A DNA stretch of 7,656 nucleotides, taken from assembly GCA_007127385.1 (NCBI GenBank), contig SKZM01000152.1, positions 1 to 7,656 on the forward strand, written 5' to 3'. Shown piece by piece: positions 1-6,294 of the stretch (position 1 is the first letter of the stretch; every line of letters starts with the position of its first letter). This stretch comes from Methanosalsum sp. Lineage in GTDB: Archaea; Halobacteriota; Methanosarcinia; Methanosarcinales; Methanosarcinaceae. The notes under the pieces were generated by a model. It was given only the letters and a program-made list of their open reading frames with translations, was not told the origin of the DNA and made no database searches. Position numbers and translations under genes: made by a program.

Positions 1-1
1 G

Positions 2-217
2 CAGGCTATACTTCGCCAGATATTGACCCCCGAAGCGCGTGAACGTCACACAAGACTGAAGATGTCAAGGTCAGAAATGGCCGAAAACCTTGAGTCACAG
101 CTGATTATGCTGGCCCAGAATGGAAGGTTGCAATCGAAGATCGATGATGCTAAATTAAAACAGCTTCTGCAAAAAATGATGCCAAAAAAAAGGGATCAAA
201 AGATAACTCATCTTTGA
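2..217 (+). CDS. PDCD5-family DNA-binding protein, C-terminal part (5' end outside window)
   Basis: Partial gene: the frame is already open at base 2 and ends at TGA 215-217, giving 71 visible residues of a family usually about 110-120 long. The segment beginning QAILRQILTPEARER and the later IDDAKLKQLL are hallmarks of the archaeal homologues of eukaryotic PDCD5 (TFAR19), small helical-bundle proteins that bind DNA. The exact cellular role in archaea is not settled. The C-terminus is a basic tail (PKKRDQK), as is usual for the family. A TTG at 23-25 lies in frame but is not the start, because conserved family sequence continues upstream of it. The next gene starts 18 bases after the stop, so the two are probably co-transcribed. 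In archaeal genomes this family commonly sits just upstream of the L39e/L31e cluster, as here. Confidence 0.9.
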   Translation, partial: QAILRQILTPEARERHTRLKMSRSEMAENLESQLIMLAQNGRLQSKIDDAKLKQLLQKMMPKKRDQKITHL

Positions 218-235
218 GCATTTTAATTTAGAGCT

Positions 236-832
236 ATGAAAGTCTCGGTTCTGTTCAGTGGTGGAAAAGACAGCTCAATGGCAGCTATCCTTCTGGAACC
301 TTTTTTTGAGGTAGAGCTGGTTACCTGTAATTTTTCATTGCTTTCTACAGATGAGATTGCGGCAGAAGTGGCATCCAGAATAGGATTGCCACACAGGATT
401 CTCAATATGGATTCTGATATTCTGGAAAATGCCTATGAAATGATCATTAGAGATGGTTTTCCAAAAAACGCCATCAACTATATACATCAAAAGACAGTAG
501 AATCTCTTGCTTTGGAGGATGGAGTGAAATTCATTGCAGATGGGACACGAAGGGACGATAGAGTACCTGTACTTACAGCTTCACAGATACAGAGTATTGA
601 GGATCGCTTCTATGTGAACTATTTATGCCCTCTTCGGGGATATGGACGTACTGCTGTAAATCAACTGGTGAAAACTCATCTGATCATCCAGGAAGCTTTA
701 AGTGATGATATATCCAAAGCTGATTACGAAGCTGAATTAAGGGAACTTATAAAGCTCAGGCATGGGATTGATATTATTGAAAAATTATTTCCTCCCCATG
801 TTCAGTCAAAAGTTATAGAAAGAATCAAATAG
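236..832 (+). CDS. PP-loop ATPase-like protein, COG2117 / archaeal 'alpha hydrolase' family
   Basis: 198 residues. The N-terminus MKVSVLFSGGKDSS carries the SGGKDS PP-loop (residues 8-13), which binds the phosphates of ATP in N-type ATP pyrophosphatases such as tRNA thiolases, asparagine synthetase and GMP synthetase. A second conserved patch, ADGTRRDDR (101-109), fits the nucleotide or adenylation site. Near the C-terminus LFPPHVQSKVI (184-194) is also typical of this archaeal family. Cysteines are present at 31 and 131 (the latter in CPLRGYGR), but there is no obvious CxxC pair and no separate RNA-binding domain. Related proteins have been described as predicted tRNA-modification subunits, but I know of no proven substrate. 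The ATG at 236 places the PP-loop at its normal distance from the N-terminus; only a weak GAG (231-233) precedes it. The constant position beside ribosomal-protein genes suggests a translation-linked role, which is inference. Confidence 0.85.
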   Translation: MKVSVLFSGGKDSSMAAILLEPFFEVELVTCNFSLLSTDEIAAEVASRIGLPHRILNMDSDILENAYEMIIRDGFPKNAINYIHQKTVESLALEDGVKFIADGTRRDDRVPVLTASQIQSIEDRFYVNYLCPLRGYGRTAVNQLVKTHLIIQEALSDDISKADYEAELRELIKLRHGIDIIEKLFPPHVQSKVIERIK

Positions 833-880
833 TTCTTATGCTGTAGAAAACTGCAATATCTGAATTAATAGCATAGATTA

Positions 881-892
881 AAGATTTATAAT
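881..892 (+). promoter_or_regulatory. candidate archaeal promoter (TATA/BRE) for the rpl39e-rpl31e transcript
   Basis: In the 124-base gap between the PP-loop gene and rpl39e, AAGATTTATAAT resembles a purine-rich BRE followed by an archaeal TATA box. A start about 25 bases downstream would fall near 910-917 and leave a leader of about 40-45 bases holding the strong ribosome binding site GGTGAT at 946-951. No other feature is apparent in the gap. This is a sequence match only. Confidence 0.5.
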
Positions 893-956
893 AGAATTTA
901 GTTATTAGAGATACCTCTTAATTGCAATTACACATATTATTGACAGGTGATCTTTT

Positions 957-1112
957 ATGAGCCATAATACGAAAGGACAGAAAACCAGACTTGCAAAAGC
1001 ACACATGCAGAACCAGAGGGTTCCAATGTGGGTTATTGTGAAGACAAACAGAAGTGTAGTAACTCATCCAAAGAGAAGACACTGGAGAAGAAGCAGCCTC
1101 AGGCTGAAATGA
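957..1112 (+). CDS. rpl39e: 50S ribosomal protein L39e
   Basis: A 51-residue basic protein that begins [20 protein letters not shown] and ends [10 protein letters not shown], the full-length pattern of archaeal/eukaryal L39e. In the ribosome this small unstructured protein lines the lower part of the nascent-chain exit tunnel. The motif [11 protein letters not shown] (22-32) followed by HPKRRHWRR (37-45) is diagnostic. The start is well fixed: GGTGAT at 946-951 lies 5 bases upstream of the ATG. rpl31e begins 24 bases after the stop, so the pair is almost certainly one transcript. Family identity, length and neighbours all agree. Confidence 0.96.
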   Translation: MSHNTKGQKTRLAKAHMQNQRVPMWVIVKTNRSVVTHPKRRHWRRSSLRLK

Positions 1113-1136
1113 AGATGATACAGAAGGTGATGATGT

Positions 1137-1409
1137 ATGGCAGAAATAGGTGCAGCAGTTACTGAACAGATATATACGATCCCTCTTCGTGTTGTTAAAG
1201 GAACCTCAAAACCCAACAGGGCCAACAGGGCAATAAATGAGATCAAAAAATATCTTGTGCGGCATATGAAAAGTGACCCCTCTCAGATTAAGATCGATAA
1301 ATCCCTCAATGAAAAGATGTGGGAAAGGGGACGGGAGAATCCTCCTTCTTCTGTAAGGGTAAGAGCTGCAAGGTTTGAAGATGGAGAAATTCAGGTAGAA
1401 CTTGCATAA
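1137..1409 (+). CDS. rpl31e: 50S ribosomal protein L31e
   Basis: 90 residues, the normal length for archaeal L31e, a large-subunit protein located near the polypeptide exit site, where it helps form the docking surface for nascent-chain factors. Diagnostic segments are [12 protein letters not shown] (11-22), the basic helix [18 protein letters not shown] (28-45), [13 protein letters not shown] (53-65) and the C-terminal [23 protein letters not shown] at 1126-1132 sits 4 bases before the ATG and fixes the start. It lies directly after rpl39e and before aIF6, the standard archaeal order. Confidence 0.96.
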   Translation: MAEIGAAVTEQIYTIPLRVVKGTSKPNRANRAINEIKKYLVRHMKSDPSQIKIDKSLNEKMWERGRENPPSSVRVRAARFEDGEIQVELA

Positions 1410-1480
1410 ACAGGCACTTACAGCCTGCAACTGAAGAACAGGAGATACCTAAAACAACAAGTGACCTGAAACTGAGTAAA

Positions 1481-2134
1481 ATGATACGAACTATGGATAT
1501 ATATGACAGCCCGTTGATCGGGGTATTTGCCACCTGCACAGAAGATATAGCTATTGTTCCTGCCGGAACAAAGTCTGAAGACTGTAAGCTTCTGGAAGAA
1601 ATACTTGATGTGCAGGTAATCCCCACCTTTGCAAATGGCTGTACTGTAGCAGGTGCACTGATACGTGGAAATTCAAACGGTTTCCTTATTCCGGGAAATA
1701 TGAAGGAGGATATTCTAAAGGATATTGACCTTCCTGTCAAGCCCCTTCCTCATAAATTAAATGCAATAGGAAATATAGTACTTTCCAATGATCATGCTGC
1801 ACTTGTCCACCCTGATCTGTCGGATAAAGCAGTTGAATTTATATCAGGTACACTTGGTGTTGATGTCTCAAGGGGAACCATTGCAGGGATCAAGACCGTA
1901 GGTATGGCCGGTGTTGTTACAAACAAAGGACTGATTGTAAACCCCAGAGTTTCGGATTCAGAAATAGCACATCTTGAAAAAACATTTGACCTTCCGGTGG
2001 GAACCGGAACTGTGAATTATGGTACGCATATGGTTGGATCAGGAATACTGGCAAATTCCAAAGGATATGTTACAGGTTCCCAGACCACAGGTCATGAACT
2101 GGGGAGAATTGACGACCTTCTCGAATTTGTGTGA
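1481..2134 (+). CDS. eif6: translation initiation factor aIF6 (ribosome anti-association factor)
   Basis: 217 residues, matching archaeal aIF6 (about 220). The protein binds the 50S subunit, prevents premature joining with 30S and takes part in late 50S maturation. The fold is a pentein of five similar subdomains, and the repeats can be read: [17 protein letters not shown] (14-30), [19 protein letters not shown] (53-71), [18 protein letters not shown] (94-111), [19 protein letters not shown] (132-150) and [17 protein letters not shown] (174-190). The start [17 protein letters not shown] matches family N-termini. Unlike its neighbours, the ATG has no good GGTGAT/GAGG; the nearest match, GTGA at 1461-1464, is too far upstream. 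The frame stays open back to 1379 without an ATG, GTG or TTG, so 1481 is the only reasonable start. It lies 71 bases after rpl31e. Confidence 0.95.
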   Translation: MIRTMDIYDSPLIGVFATCTEDIAIVPAGTKSEDCKLLEEILDVQVIPTFANGCTVAGALIRGNSNGFLIPGNMKEDILKDIDLPVKPLPHKLNAIGNIVLSNDHAALVHPDLSDKAVEFISGTLGVDVSRGTIAGIKTVGMAGVVTNKGLIVNPRVSDSEIAHLEKTFDLPVGTGTVNYGTHMVGSGILANSKGYVTGSQTTGHELGRIDDLLEFV

Positions 2135-2180
2135 ACCAAAAACAGGTCCGGATATGTTGAATCAAACTTACATTATCGAT

Positions 2181-2210
2181 CTATAAAAAAATTCAATTAT
2201 AAAGGTGATT
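2181..2210 (+). promoter_or_regulatory. leader of rpl18a: strong ribosome binding site and a TATA-like run
   Basis: The 80-base spacer after aIF6 ends in AAAGGTGATT (2201-2210), of which GGTGATT (2204-2210) is a near-complete archaeal Shine-Dalgarno sequence 4 bases before a GTG codon. That spacing fixes GTG 2215 as the start of the short gene that follows. CTATAAAAAA at 2181-2190 looks like a TATA box, but a start about 25 bases downstream would fall on or after the ribosome binding site, so I favour only the ribosome binding site as functional. Confidence 0.6.
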
Positions 2211-2214
2211 ATTC

Positions 2215-2391
2215 GTGAAGAGCTTTGTTATCAAAGGAACATTTAAAGCTGGCAAGAACTGGGAAAGATTTACTAAATCAATTGAAAGCCAGAATGAAAA
2301 GAACGCCCGTGAAAAAGATTATTCATTAATTGGGAGCAAACATAGTCTAAAAAGGAACCTGATAAAAATCGAGACCATCGAAGAGGCCTGA
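2215..2391 (+). CDS. rpl18a: 50S ribosomal protein L18a (LX / L20e)
   Basis: 58 residues with a GTG start. The sequence [20 protein letters not shown], then [17 protein letters not shown] and [10 protein letters not shown], is the compact archaeal LX protein, which corresponds to one half of eukaryotic L18a/L20e and binds the large subunit. Conserved features visible are KGTF, the W at 16 followed by FTK, NE(x)nARE, and YS-x-x-GSKH before KRNxIKI. It starts 80 bases after aIF6 and ends 5 bases before the prefoldin start; its last codons contain the ribosome binding site (GAGG, 2383-2386) of the next gene, so the two are tightly linked. This neighbour order is standard in euryarchaea. Confidence 0.93.
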   Translation: MKSFVIKGTFKAGKNWERFTKSIESQNEKNAREKDYSLIGSKHSLKRNLIKIETIEEA

Positions 2392-2396
2392 TACTC

Positions 2397-2852
2397 ATGT
2401 CACAGCCGAGTGAACAGGAGGCTCGCAATCTTTTGATGCAGCACAGGGAATATAAAGCCCGTTTAGATACACTCCAGCAGCAGATAGGTGCTGTACAGAT
2501 GCACATGGATGATTGTGTTCGTGCGATCAATACAATAAATGAACTGAAGGATTCAGATGAAGATGTAAATACAATGATTCCAATAGGGTCCGAATCATTT
2601 CTTCATGCTAGGCTCACAAAACCAGATACTGTTGTTGTAAATATTGGTGCTGGAATAAGTGTGGAAAAATCATTGGATGAGGCTATTGAATCACTGAGTC
2701 TGCGGAAAAAGGAATTTGAAAAGACCCTTGAACAGCTGCAAGGTTCAATGGAACAGATCACAAAGAAAGTACAGGAAATCGAATCCGAATTTGAGAAGTA
2801 TTCCCAACAACAGCAGCAGCAGCAACAGGCTGGGTACTATTCCGGTAATTGA
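2397..2852 (+). CDS. pfdA: prefoldin alpha subunit
   Basis: 151 residues, slightly longer than most archaeal prefoldin alpha subunits. Two alpha subunits carry four beta subunits in the cytosolic jellyfish-shaped chaperone that passes unfolded chains to the thermosome. The architecture is readable: an N-terminal coiled coil (about 5-52), the beta-hairpin core from MIPIGSESFLHARL (60-73) through TVVVNIGAGISVEKS (78-92), and a C-terminal coiled coil (about 91-135). An 8-glutamine run (137-144) and a short AGYYSGN tail follow, at the coiled-coil tips that touch clients. The start is the ATG 5 bases after rpl18a; GAGG (2383-2386) inside the end of rpl18a is the likely ribosome binding site. ftsY follows. 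Confidence 0.95.
   Translation: MSQPSEQEARNLLMQHREYKARLDTLQQQIGAVQMHMDDCVRAINTINELKDSDEDVNTMIPIGSESFLHARLTKPDTVVVNIGAGISVEKSLDEAIESLSLRKKEFEKTLEQLQGSMEQITKKVQEIESEFEKYSQQQQQQQQAGYYSGN
2805..2828 (+). repeat. CAA/CAG trinucleotide run (8 Gln codons) at the 3' end of pfdA
   Basis: Eight consecutive glutamine codons in the order CAA CAA CAG CAG CAG CAG CAA CAG encode residues 137-144 of prefoldin alpha. The core of four CAGs is a short microsatellite that could change length by slippage without breaking the frame. The mixed codons suggest some selection for glutamine or partial decay of a purer repeat. Confidence 0.9.
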
Positions 2853-2865
2853 TTAATCATCCTTT

Positions 2866-2881
2866 ATTTCAGTATTTCAGT
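2866..2881 (+). repeat. 8-bp tandem duplication in the pfdA-ftsY spacer
   Basis: ATTTCAGT occurs twice head to tail (2866-2873 and 2874-2881), followed by a T-rich run (2881-2889). It is short and may be chance; no function can be assigned. Confidence 0.5.
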
Positions 2882-2890
2882 TTCTTTTTA

Positions 2891-2895
2891 GAGGA
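2891..2895 (+). promoter_or_regulatory. ribosome binding site that decides the ftsY start
   Basis: GAGGA lies only 1 base (after GAGG) before ATG 2896 but 10 bases before the in-frame GTG 2905. In rpl39e, rpl31e and rpl18a the GG of the ribosome binding site is 11 bases before the first base of the start codon, and in pfdA it is 12. Here the GG at 2893-2894 is 12 from GTG 2905 and 3 from ATG 2896, so GTG is favoured. Confidence 0.65.
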
Positions 2896-2904
2896 ATGAG
2901 TCAG

Positions 2905-3957
2905 GTGTTCAACAAACTTAAGGATAAACTTAAAGGATTTAAAAACAGCCTTGGAAATAAGATCGATGAGAAGGCTGTACCTCTGGAACATGAAGAAGAG
3001 GCGCTCAAAGAAGATATTTCACAGCAGGCTATAGATGAATCCAACTCCGATGCATCCGTAACTAAAAAGAGTGCCGGTATAACCCAGAAAGCTAAGGCCC
3101 TGGTATTTGAACGTGAGGTCATTCTGGATGAAAAGGATCTTGAAGATCCTCTCTGGGAACTGGAGATTGCACTCCTTGAGAGTGATATTGCGATGTCGGT
3201 CTCTGATGCAATCATCGACTCTGTAAAACAGGAACTTGTAGGGACACGAAAACGTATAGGCAAGAATACAGATGAACTGGTAGAGCAGGCTCTGAGAAAT
3301 GCTCTTCTAAAAATAATGTCTGCCAACATATTTGATTTTGATGAGTTCATTGAAAATGCAGACAAACCTGTAAATATTGTCTTTGTAGGTATAAATGGTA
3401 CTGGTAAGACTACAACCACTGCAAAGATGGCAAAATATCTGAAGAACAGAGGATATACTCCTGTACTTGCAGCAGGCGATACCTTCAGGGCAGGGGCCAT
3501 TGATCAACTTGATATTCATTCAAAAAAAGTTGGAGTAAAAATAATTAAACATCAGGAAGGCGGAGACCCTGCAGCAGTTATCTATGATGCGCTGGAATAT
3601 GCTAAGGCAAACAGGGCAGATGTTATACTTTCTGATACCGCCGGCAGACTCCATACAAATGTTAATCTGATGGCACAGCTGAAAAAAATATGCAGGATAA
3701 GCTCTCCTGATCTGGTCATCTTTGTAGATGAAGCCGTTGCAGGAAATGATGCTGTGGAACGTGCTTCTCAGTTCAATGAAGCGGTTCCGATAGACGGTTC
3801 AATACTGACCAAGATAGACGCTGATGCAAAAGGAGGGGCCGCAATATCCATAGCCTATATTACCAATAAACCGATTCTGTTTCTGGGAATTGGTCAGGGT
3901 TATGATGACCTGAAAAAATTTGATCCAGAATGGTTTGTCAATAAACTGTTTGAATGA
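2905..3957 (+). CDS. ftsY: signal recognition particle receptor FtsY
   Basis: 350 residues from the GTG at 2905. FtsY is the SRP-type GTPase that receives ribosome-SRP complexes at the membrane for co-translational insertion. A short amphipathic start ([16 protein letters not shown]) leads into an acidic A-domain stretch (about 22-50), then the helical N domain (about 60-150) and the G domain. GTPase motifs are all present: G1 GINGTGKT (162-169), DTFRAGA (192-198), G3 DTAGR (244-248), G4 TKID (302-305) followed by ADAKGG, and the closing GIGQGYDDL (328-336). [10 protein letters not shown] replaces the bacterial TTGQNA-type segment, as usual for archaeal FtsY. An alternative start is ATG 2896 (three extra residues), but ribosome-binding-site spacing and family N-termini favour GTG. 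It is the last gene of the + strand cluster and converges with trpA. Confidence 0.96.
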   Translation: MFNKLKDKLKGFKNSLGNKIDEKAVPLEHEEEALKEDISQQAIDESNSDASVTKKSAGITQKAKALVFEREVILDEKDLEDPLWELEIALLESDIAMSVSDAIIDSVKQELVGTRKRIGKNTDELVEQALRNALLKIMSANIFDFDEFIENADKPVNIVFVGINGTGKTTTTAKMAKYLKNRGYTPVLAAGDTFRAGAIDQLDIHSKKVGVKIIKHQEGGDPAAVIYDALEYAKANRADVILSDTAGRLHTNVNLMAQLKKICRISSPDLVIFVDEAVAGNDAVERASQFNEAVPIDGSILTKIDADAKGGAAISIAYITNKPILFLGIGQGYDDLKKFDPEWFVNKLFE

Positions 3958-3975
3958 TCTCCTCAGAAATTGTGC

Positions 3976-4015
3976 TTTTATTCAGTAAAAATCAATCTTT
4001 TATTTTCAATAAAAG
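3976..4015. terminator. candidate bidirectional terminator between ftsY and trpA
   Basis: In the 87-base convergent spacer there are two AT-rich hairpins. The first has TTTTA (3976-3980) and TAAAA (3986-3990) around TTCAG. The second has CTTTTAT (3997-4003) and ATAAAAG (4009-4015) around a 5-base loop, with one more T-A pair possible. Both strands therefore carry T-rich runs where the two transcripts should end. Archaeal termination depends mainly on U-tracts, so the T runs may matter more than the stems. Confidence 0.4.
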
Positions 4016-4044
4016 TTAACGTGGGATGTTGAAATGGATACTTA

Positions 4045-4827
4045 TCATTCTCTGCATCCACTTTTCAGATCACATGCAAGTGACTCAAGACGATGTTCAA
4101 CATTTTTTCCTGATGCAATAATATCTACAAATGCAGACCCAGCAATAACCCCCTCGGCTCCGTATGAAATAATATCCGCTACCTGATTGCGGTTTGATAT
4201 GCCAAATCCGACTGCAATGGGGATATCTGTGCATTTTTTGATACCTGTAAGCAGATCTGCGATATCAGTGCCGATATCAGTACTGCCACCTGTGACACCT
4301 GTCCTGGATACCATATATAGAAACCCTGTACTCTTATCAAGTATTTTATGAAGTCTATTTTCATTGGTTGTTGGTGCTACAAGGAATATCAGGTCAACTT
4401 TATTCTTTGCACATGCAAGTCCCAGTTCATCAGATTCTTCAACAGGCAGATCAGGAACAATAATACCCGTTATCCCGGAAGATGAGCAGTCTTCTATAAA
4501 TTTTTTAATACCTCGTTTATATATTATGTTGTAGTATGTCATACACACAAGCGGAACATCAACCTGAAGGGTAGACACAAGTTCAAAATATCTTTCTGGT
4601 GTCATTCCTGCTGATATTGCTCTGTCAGTTGCTGACTGTATCACAGGTCCGTCGGCACAGGGATCTGAAAATGGAAGGCCCAGTTCAATGATATCTGCTC
4701 CACCCTTTATCAGTGCTTTAACTGCAGATTTTGTCAATTCAGTTGATGGATCTCCTGCACAGATATAGGATATCAGGGCACCTTCATTCCTTGATTTAAG
4801 CTCTTCGAATTTATCAGATATTCTCAT
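4045..4827 (-). CDS. trpA: tryptophan synthase alpha subunit
   Basis: 260 residues. TrpA splits indole-3-glycerol phosphate to indole and glyceraldehyde 3-phosphate and channels indole to TrpB. The TIM-barrel motifs are intact: [10 protein letters not shown] (19-28), [16 protein letters not shown] (46-61) with catalytic Glu48 and Asp59 (equivalent to E. coli Glu49 and Asp60), IVPDLPVEE (123-131), SRTGVTGGS (174-182) for the mobile loop, and [10 protein letters not shown] (206-215) plus [10 protein letters not shown] (225-234) for phosphate binding. I chose ATG 4827 rather than ATG 4845: it overlaps the trpB stop as ATGA, has GGTGGG (4838-4833) at the 11-base spacing seen elsewhere in the window, and gives a normal N-terminus ([10 protein letters not shown]). 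It is the last gene of the trp unit and converges with ftsY. Confidence 0.96.
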   Translation of the reverse strand: MRISDKFEELKSRNEGALISYICAGDPSTELTKSAVKALIKGGADIIELGLPFSDPCADGPVIQSATDRAISAGMTPERYFELVSTLQVDVPLVCMTYYNIIYKRGIKKFIEDCSSSGITGIIVPDLPVEESDELGLACAKNKVDLIFLVAPTTNENRLHKILDKSTGFLYMVSRTGVTGGSTDIGTDIADLLTGIKKCTDIPIAVGFGISNRNQVADIISYGAEGVIAGSAFVDIIASGKNVEHRLESLACDLKSGCRE

Positions 4828-6020
4828 ATGTTCCCACCTTTCCATTTTCCTGCTTTGATCACGGTTTCAAGATCTTTATCTCCTCTTCCAGAGAGGTTTA
4901 TGACGACAAGATCTCCGAGTTCCCCGGATTCGGCTTTTATCATAACATAGGCCAGTGCATGTGATGATTCAAGTGCTGGTATTATTCCTTCCAATCTGCT
5001 CATTTCATGGAATGCATTAAGGGCCTCTTCATCACTTACATGGCATGGATTTATTCTCCCTGTGTCCGCAAGATATGCAAGTTCAGGTCCAACTCCTGAA
5101 TAATCAAGTCCTGCAGATATTGAATGTGATTCCAGTATCTGACCGTTTTGATTTTGCAGAACTTTGGTACAGGCGCCGTGCAGAACTCCCACCTCACCGG
5201 TGCACATAGATGCAGAGTGAAGTGCAGCTTTTGATGTAAGTTCCATTCCGCTTCCTCCGGCTTCGACTGCAAACATACTGACATCTTTATTTTCAATAAA
5301 CGGATAAAAGATGCCCATTGCATTGCTTCCGCCACCTGCACAGGCTATGATGGAATCGGGATATCTTCCTTCTTTCTGCATGATTTGTTCCTTTACTTCC
5401 TTTCCTATTATGCTCTGGAAGTCCCTTACGATCATTGGGTATGGATGAGGTCCAACAACTGAACCTATCAGGTAATGAGTTGTATCTACATTGGTAACCC
5501 AGTCCCTCAGTGCTTCATTGATGGCATCTTTCAATGTTTTAGATCCTGACTCCACAGCCTTTACTCTGGCACCAAGTATTTCCATTCTGTAGACATTCAT
5601 TTTCTGGCGTACAACATCTTTTGCACCCATATATATCAGTGTGTCAAGATTCAGATTTGCACCTGCCATGGATGTTGCGGTCCCATGCTGCCCAGCACCT
5701 GTTTCAGCAATAATTCTTTTTTTGCCCATATATTTTGCAAGTAATGCCTGTCCTAGAGTATTGTTGAGTTTGTGGGCACCACCATGTACCAGATCTTCGC
5801 GTTTTAGATATATTTTAGTTTTATATTTTCTGCTCAGATTTTTTGCATGGTAAAGAGGTGTTTCCCTTCCTGCAAAATCTCTAAGGTAGTAATTGAGATC
5901 CTGTTGAAATTGTGGATCGTTACGATACCTGCTGTACTCATCTTCCAGTTCCTGAAGTGCAGGCATAAGGATCTCCGGCACATACTGGCCGCCGTATATC
6001 CCATACTTTGATTTATTCAT
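4824..6020 (-). CDS. trpB: tryptophan synthase beta subunit (TrpB1 type)
   Basis: 398 residues, the normal TrpB1 length. The PLP enzyme joins indole, supplied by TrpA, to serine to give tryptophan. Landmarks: [14 protein letters not shown] (9-22), [13 protein letters not shown] (51-63), [15 protein letters not shown] (73-87) with the PLP lysine at 84, ETGAGQHG (106-113) with catalytic Glu106, [10 protein letters not shown] (186-195), the PLP phosphate loop AGGGSNA (228-234) and LSGRGDKD (376-383). The spacing of Lys84 and Glu106 equals that of Lys87 and Glu109 in Salmonella. VHGG replaces the common NHTG just before the lysine loop; I read this as lineage variation. The start ATG 6020 has GAGG (6032-6029) upstream. 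Its stop overlaps the trpA start by ATGA; the gap from the PspC gene is 76 bases and shows no clear TATA box, so it is probably on the trpC transcript. Confidence 0.97.
   Translation of the reverse strand: MNKSKYGIYGGQYVPEILMPALQELEDEYSRYRNDPQFQQDLNYYLRDFAGRETPLYHAKNLSRKYKTKIYLKREDLVHGGAHKLNNTLGQALLAKYMGKKRIIAETGAGQHGTATSMAGANLNLDTLIYMGAKDVVRQKMNVYRMEILGARVKAVESGSKTLKDAINEALRDWVTNVDTTHYLIGSVVGPHPYPMIVRDFQSIIGKEVKEQIMQKEGRYPDSIIACAGGGSNAMGIFYPFIENKDVSMFAVEAGGSGMELTSKAALHSASMCTGEVGVLHGACTKVLQNQNGQILESHSISAGLDYSGVGPELAYLADTGRINPCHVSDEEALNAFHEMSRLEGIIPALESSHALAYVMIKAESGELGDLVVINLSGRGDKDLETVIKAGKWKGGNI
4833..4838 (-). promoter_or_regulatory. ribosome binding site for trpA inside the end of trpB
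   Basis: On the minus strand GGTGGG lies within the last codons of trpB, five bases before ATG 4827. It would be too close to, or downstream of, the alternative ATG 4845, so it decides the trpA start. Together with the ATGA overlap it suggests that the two subunits are made by coupled translation. Confidence 0.7.
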
Positions 6021-6096
6021 TTTTGCTTCCTCATGTTATTTGATGCATGTAGACTGTTGAGCGGTCCTGCATCTGAATTATCCGATGTCAGTCAGT

Positions 6097-6294
6097 TTAT
6101 GGTATCCTCATTGGCTGCTCCGGAATAATGATCCAGGCAATGATATATGCGAGTATTCCGCTTCCTCCAAGTAGAGTAAATAGGATCCAAAGCAATCTTA
6201 TCAGGGTAGGATCTGCATTTAGATATTCTCCTATTCCGGCACATACTCCTCCAAGAATCCGGTCATTCCGGGATCTGTATAATTTTTTTGTCAT
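6097..6294 (-). CDS. small PspC-domain membrane protein
   Basis: 65 residues from ATG 6294. KKLYRSRNDRILGGVCAGIG (3-22) followed by EYLNADPTLIRLLW (23-36) is the PspC domain signature, with a hydrophobic hairpin or long membrane segment (about 31-58) broken by GGSG and closed by IIIPEQ. PspC-domain proteins are small inner-membrane proteins; in Enterobacteria PspC acts in the phage-shock response to envelope stress, but stand-alone archaeal copies have no established role. I prefer ATG 6294 to ATG 6303 because it overlaps the trpC stop as ATGA, has GTGGAA upstream at suitable spacing, and begins MTKKLYRSR like family members. It lies in the same orientation between trpC and trpB, so it should be co-expressed with tryptophan enzymes. 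No functional link to tryptophan can be seen in the protein. Confidence 0.88.
   Translation of the reverse strand: MTKKLYRSRNDRILGGVCAGIGEYLNADPTLIRLLWILFTLLGGSGILAYIIAWIIIPEQPMRIP

Noticed and set aside
833..956. Small RNA gene or riboswitch in the longest gene-free gap
   Set aside because: I see no stable stem-loop or conserved riboswitch core, only a TATA-like element and the rpl39e ribosome binding site.
1306..1740. 144-codon open frame on the minus strand across rpl31e and aIF6
   Set aside because: It overlaps two clear conserved genes and has no ribosome binding site or family resemblance.
2492..2497. TGTACA inside pfdA as a further TRP box
   Set aside because: It lies within a coding region away from any promoter; about two copies of a hexamer are expected by chance in a window of this size.
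2901..3500. 199-codon open frame on the minus strand opposite ftsY
   Set aside because: It is a serine/alanine-rich shadow of the ftsY coding strand with no recognisable motif, and ftsY in this region is certain.
5051..5341. 96-codon second frame on the minus strand inside trpB
   Set aside because: It lies in the same strand but a different frame from trpB, which shows all catalytic motifs uninterrupted; no frameshift is implied.
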